Positions 62,691 through 64,000 of a stretch of 64,000 nt of DNA are shown piece by piece. The position numbers were made by a program, and so were the translations under genes. Within the stretch, counting starts at the first letter, position 1, and each line of letters opens with the position of its first letter. The stretch is taken from contig JBFXHX010000002.1 in NCBI GenBank assembly GCA_050176585.1, positions 62,001 through 126,000 on the forward strand, given 5' to 3'. The stretch is from CAYYWP01 sp050176585. GTDB lineage: Bacteria > Desulfobacterota > Binatia > HRBIN30 > CADEER01. The notes under the pieces are model-generated. The model saw nothing but the letters and a program-made list of their open reading frames with translations. It searched no databases and was not told where the DNA came from.

Positions 62691-64000
62691 CTACAGCGTG
62701 AGGGTGAGGTCCTCGACCAGCGCGCCCGGGAGCCGCGCGCTGTCGGTAGAGCGCTGCGAGTACGAGCCGGCGTCGAGCATGAACTCGCGCTCGGCGGTCA
62801 GGCCGATGAGGTTCTCGCCCAACATGCGGTAGACGGTGTCATCGAAGCGCATCACTTCCAACGGCGCGACGATGCGGCCGTGCTCGACCCAGAAGGTGGC
62901 GAAGCGGGTCATCCCGGTGGCGCGGCACGCGCTGCGATCCGAAAAGTTCAGGTACCACAGATTGTTGATGTAGATGCCCGTCCCGAGCGTCTCGAGCACG
63001 CGCTCGAGCGGAAGGTCGCCGCCGGCCATGTCGACCGACGCCGGCGCCTCGCCAGAGGAAGCGCCGTTGGTCGGCACTCCGTACTCGACCGCGGACGGCG
63101 GCGACACCAGGCAATCGGCGTACTCACCGCCCTCGATCAGCACGACGCGCTCGGGCCGGATGAAGCCCGATTCCTGAAAATCGGCCGACACGCCGTTCGC
63201 GGTATCTTCGACCAGCCGCACGCTCCGGCTCAGCCGCGCCCCTTCCTCGATCATCTTGAGCAGCGGCGTCGTCTTCGTCCGATGCGCGCGCAGCCCGAAG
63301 CCGCCCCAGCCGAGAATGCCGATCAGCTCCCATAGCGCTGCCGGCGCCAGGTACGCGCGGTAGCGCCCCGGCGCGATCCGGCGAGCCGGCCGACCCAGCG
63401 CTTGCAGTTGTTCGAGCGCCGCTTCCACCTTGACGCCCAGCTCCGCCGCCCTCCAGGCCGTGCCTGCGTAGCTGCTCTTCACCGCCTTGTCCGCTGCACG
63501 GAAGAAGCTCCAGTCCAAGTTGAAGCTCTCGCTCGTGTGCCAGTTGCGCTGGCCGAGCGAGTTGGCGAAGCCGGTGTGCACCGCGCCGGCCGCGTAGATG
63601 CCGACCAGGTCGTGCCCCGCGGCCGCCGCGCGCACGCCTTCGACCGCCTGCCTGCTCTCGGGCAGCGCGGCGCGTTGCCGCCGCTCCGTCGACCGCACGT
63701 CGGTGGCATAGAGCAGATAGGGATCCTCTCCTACTTGCGCCCGCAGGTCGCGGAGCTCGCGGATCAGGTAGGCGAGACGCGCCTGGTCCTCCGCTGGTCG
63801 ACCGCTCAGAGCCACCGTCCCTTTGGCATGCCGCCGGCCGTCGATGAGGTCCAGGCTGGCGAACCGCTGCGCGACGGCGCCCGCCTGGCGCACCTCGCCG
63901 CGCGTAAAGCGGACGAAGTCCGACTCCTCCGCCGAGAAGCTGCACGTGTACGCTTCGCCGCCGCGCAGCAGCGGTTCGATCCCTTCCGCGAACGTGTAGA
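62691..64000 (-). CDS. TldD/PmbA family protein, partial
   Basis: The frame is open to the right edge, so the N-terminus is missing. Visible: FSAEESDFVRFTRGEVRQAG near the cut end, HTSESFNLDWSFF, a central TKTTPLLKMIEEG, and the C-terminal FSDRSACRATGMTRFATFWVEHG with FMLDAGSYSQRS. This order fits PmbA/TldE-like proteins, which form a heterodimeric metalloprotease with TldD. A HExxxH metal site is not seen in the part available, which supports the TldE/PmbA side. The partner gene may lie to the right. Confidence 0.88.
   Translation of the reverse strand, partial: YTFAEGIEPLLRGGEAYTCSFSAEESDFVRFTRGEVRQAGAVAQRFASLDLIDGRRHAKGTVALSGRPAEDQARLAYLIRELRDLRAQVGEDPYLLYATDVRSTERRQRAALPESRQAVEGVRAAAAGHDLVGIYAAGAVHTGFANSLGQRNWHTSESFNLDWSFFRAADKAVKSSYAGTAWRAAELGVKVEAALEQLQALGRPARRIAPGRYRAYLAPAALWELIGILGWGGFGLRAHRTKTTPLLKMIEEGARLSRSVRLVEDTANGVSADFQESGFIRPERVVLIEGGEYADCLVSPPSAVEYGVPTNGASSGEAPASVDMAGGDLPLERVLETLGTGIYINNLWYLNFSDRSACRATGMTRFATFWVEHGRIVAPLEVMRFDDTVYRMLGENLIGLTAEREFMLDAGSYSQRSTDSARLPGALVEDLTLTL

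Overview
The window is high-G+C, gene-dense bacterial chromosome from a Gram-negative organism. It carries lipoproteins, signal peptides, a heme c peroxidase, ZapA/ClpS/ClpA and an RNase G/E protein, but no rRNA or tRNA genes, phage, IS element or CRISPR array. Several traits recall uncultured soil Deltaproteobacteria-like lineages, and 'Candidatus Binatota' (Binatia) is my best guess. These traits are extracellular enzymes with Thr/Pro-rich linkers and dockerin-like C-termini, many acyl-CoA enzymes, and the zapB-zapA-5-FCL-rny-ymdB order. The lineage is an inference from gene style, not a database match.

Layout. 1-2.1 kb: a GH-GT2 fusion running off the left edge. 2.3-7.3 kb: a tight minus-strand operon (YgfZ, a duplicated small protein, enoyl-CoA hydratase, acyl-CoA ligase, enoyl-CoA hydratase) preceded by a Rieske ferredoxin. 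7.4-9.1 kb: PolX with an altered PHP metal site. 9.3-21.2 kb: a long minus-strand housekeeping run, smc-ftsY-zapB-zapA-(6S RNA candidate)-5-FCL-rny-ymdB-tyrS-aldolase-serine hydrolase, with three copies of an inverted-arm repeat in its gaps. 21.6-29.8 kb: HNH protein, radical SAM/DUF2344 fusion, RNase G/E and KorAB 2-oxoacid:ferredoxin oxidoreductase, all on plus. 29.9-32.3 kb: DoxX, HAD phosphatase, secreted cyclophilin, Rieske protein.

32.3-43.6 kb is looser and looks partly decayed. Intact genes (Sua5, DJ-1/PfpI, aldo/keto reductase, 3D lipoprotein, PurC, NosL-like, Yip1-like) alternate with a frameshifted unknown gene, a sigma-54 activator broken by a stop and several frameshifts, a decayed surface-protein gene, and a short ORF that looks like a DUF35/thiolase chimera. 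43.6-51.9 kb: CPBP protease, ClpAS, aldo/keto reductase, GH84 hexosaminidase, LLM oxidoreductase and Dus. 52-64 kb: a secreted PQQ-type sugar dehydrogenase, MetAP, EVE, FKBP, two MaoC proteins, ALDH, a MauG/CCP-like di-heme peroxidase with a dockerin tail, PBP4 and a TldD/PmbA-type protein cut by the right edge.

The most unusual theme is a shared C-terminal module (prealbumin-like strand region, two DAT-x-ILQ segments, final GDV-S/T-GNW). It occurs three times within 12 kb: on the sugar dehydrogenase, on a protein that is only linker plus module, and on a decayed neighbour. It looks like a surface-sorting or attachment tail for exported proteins. The other leads are the inverted-arm intergenic repeats and the duplicated 97-residue protein in the acyl-CoA operon.
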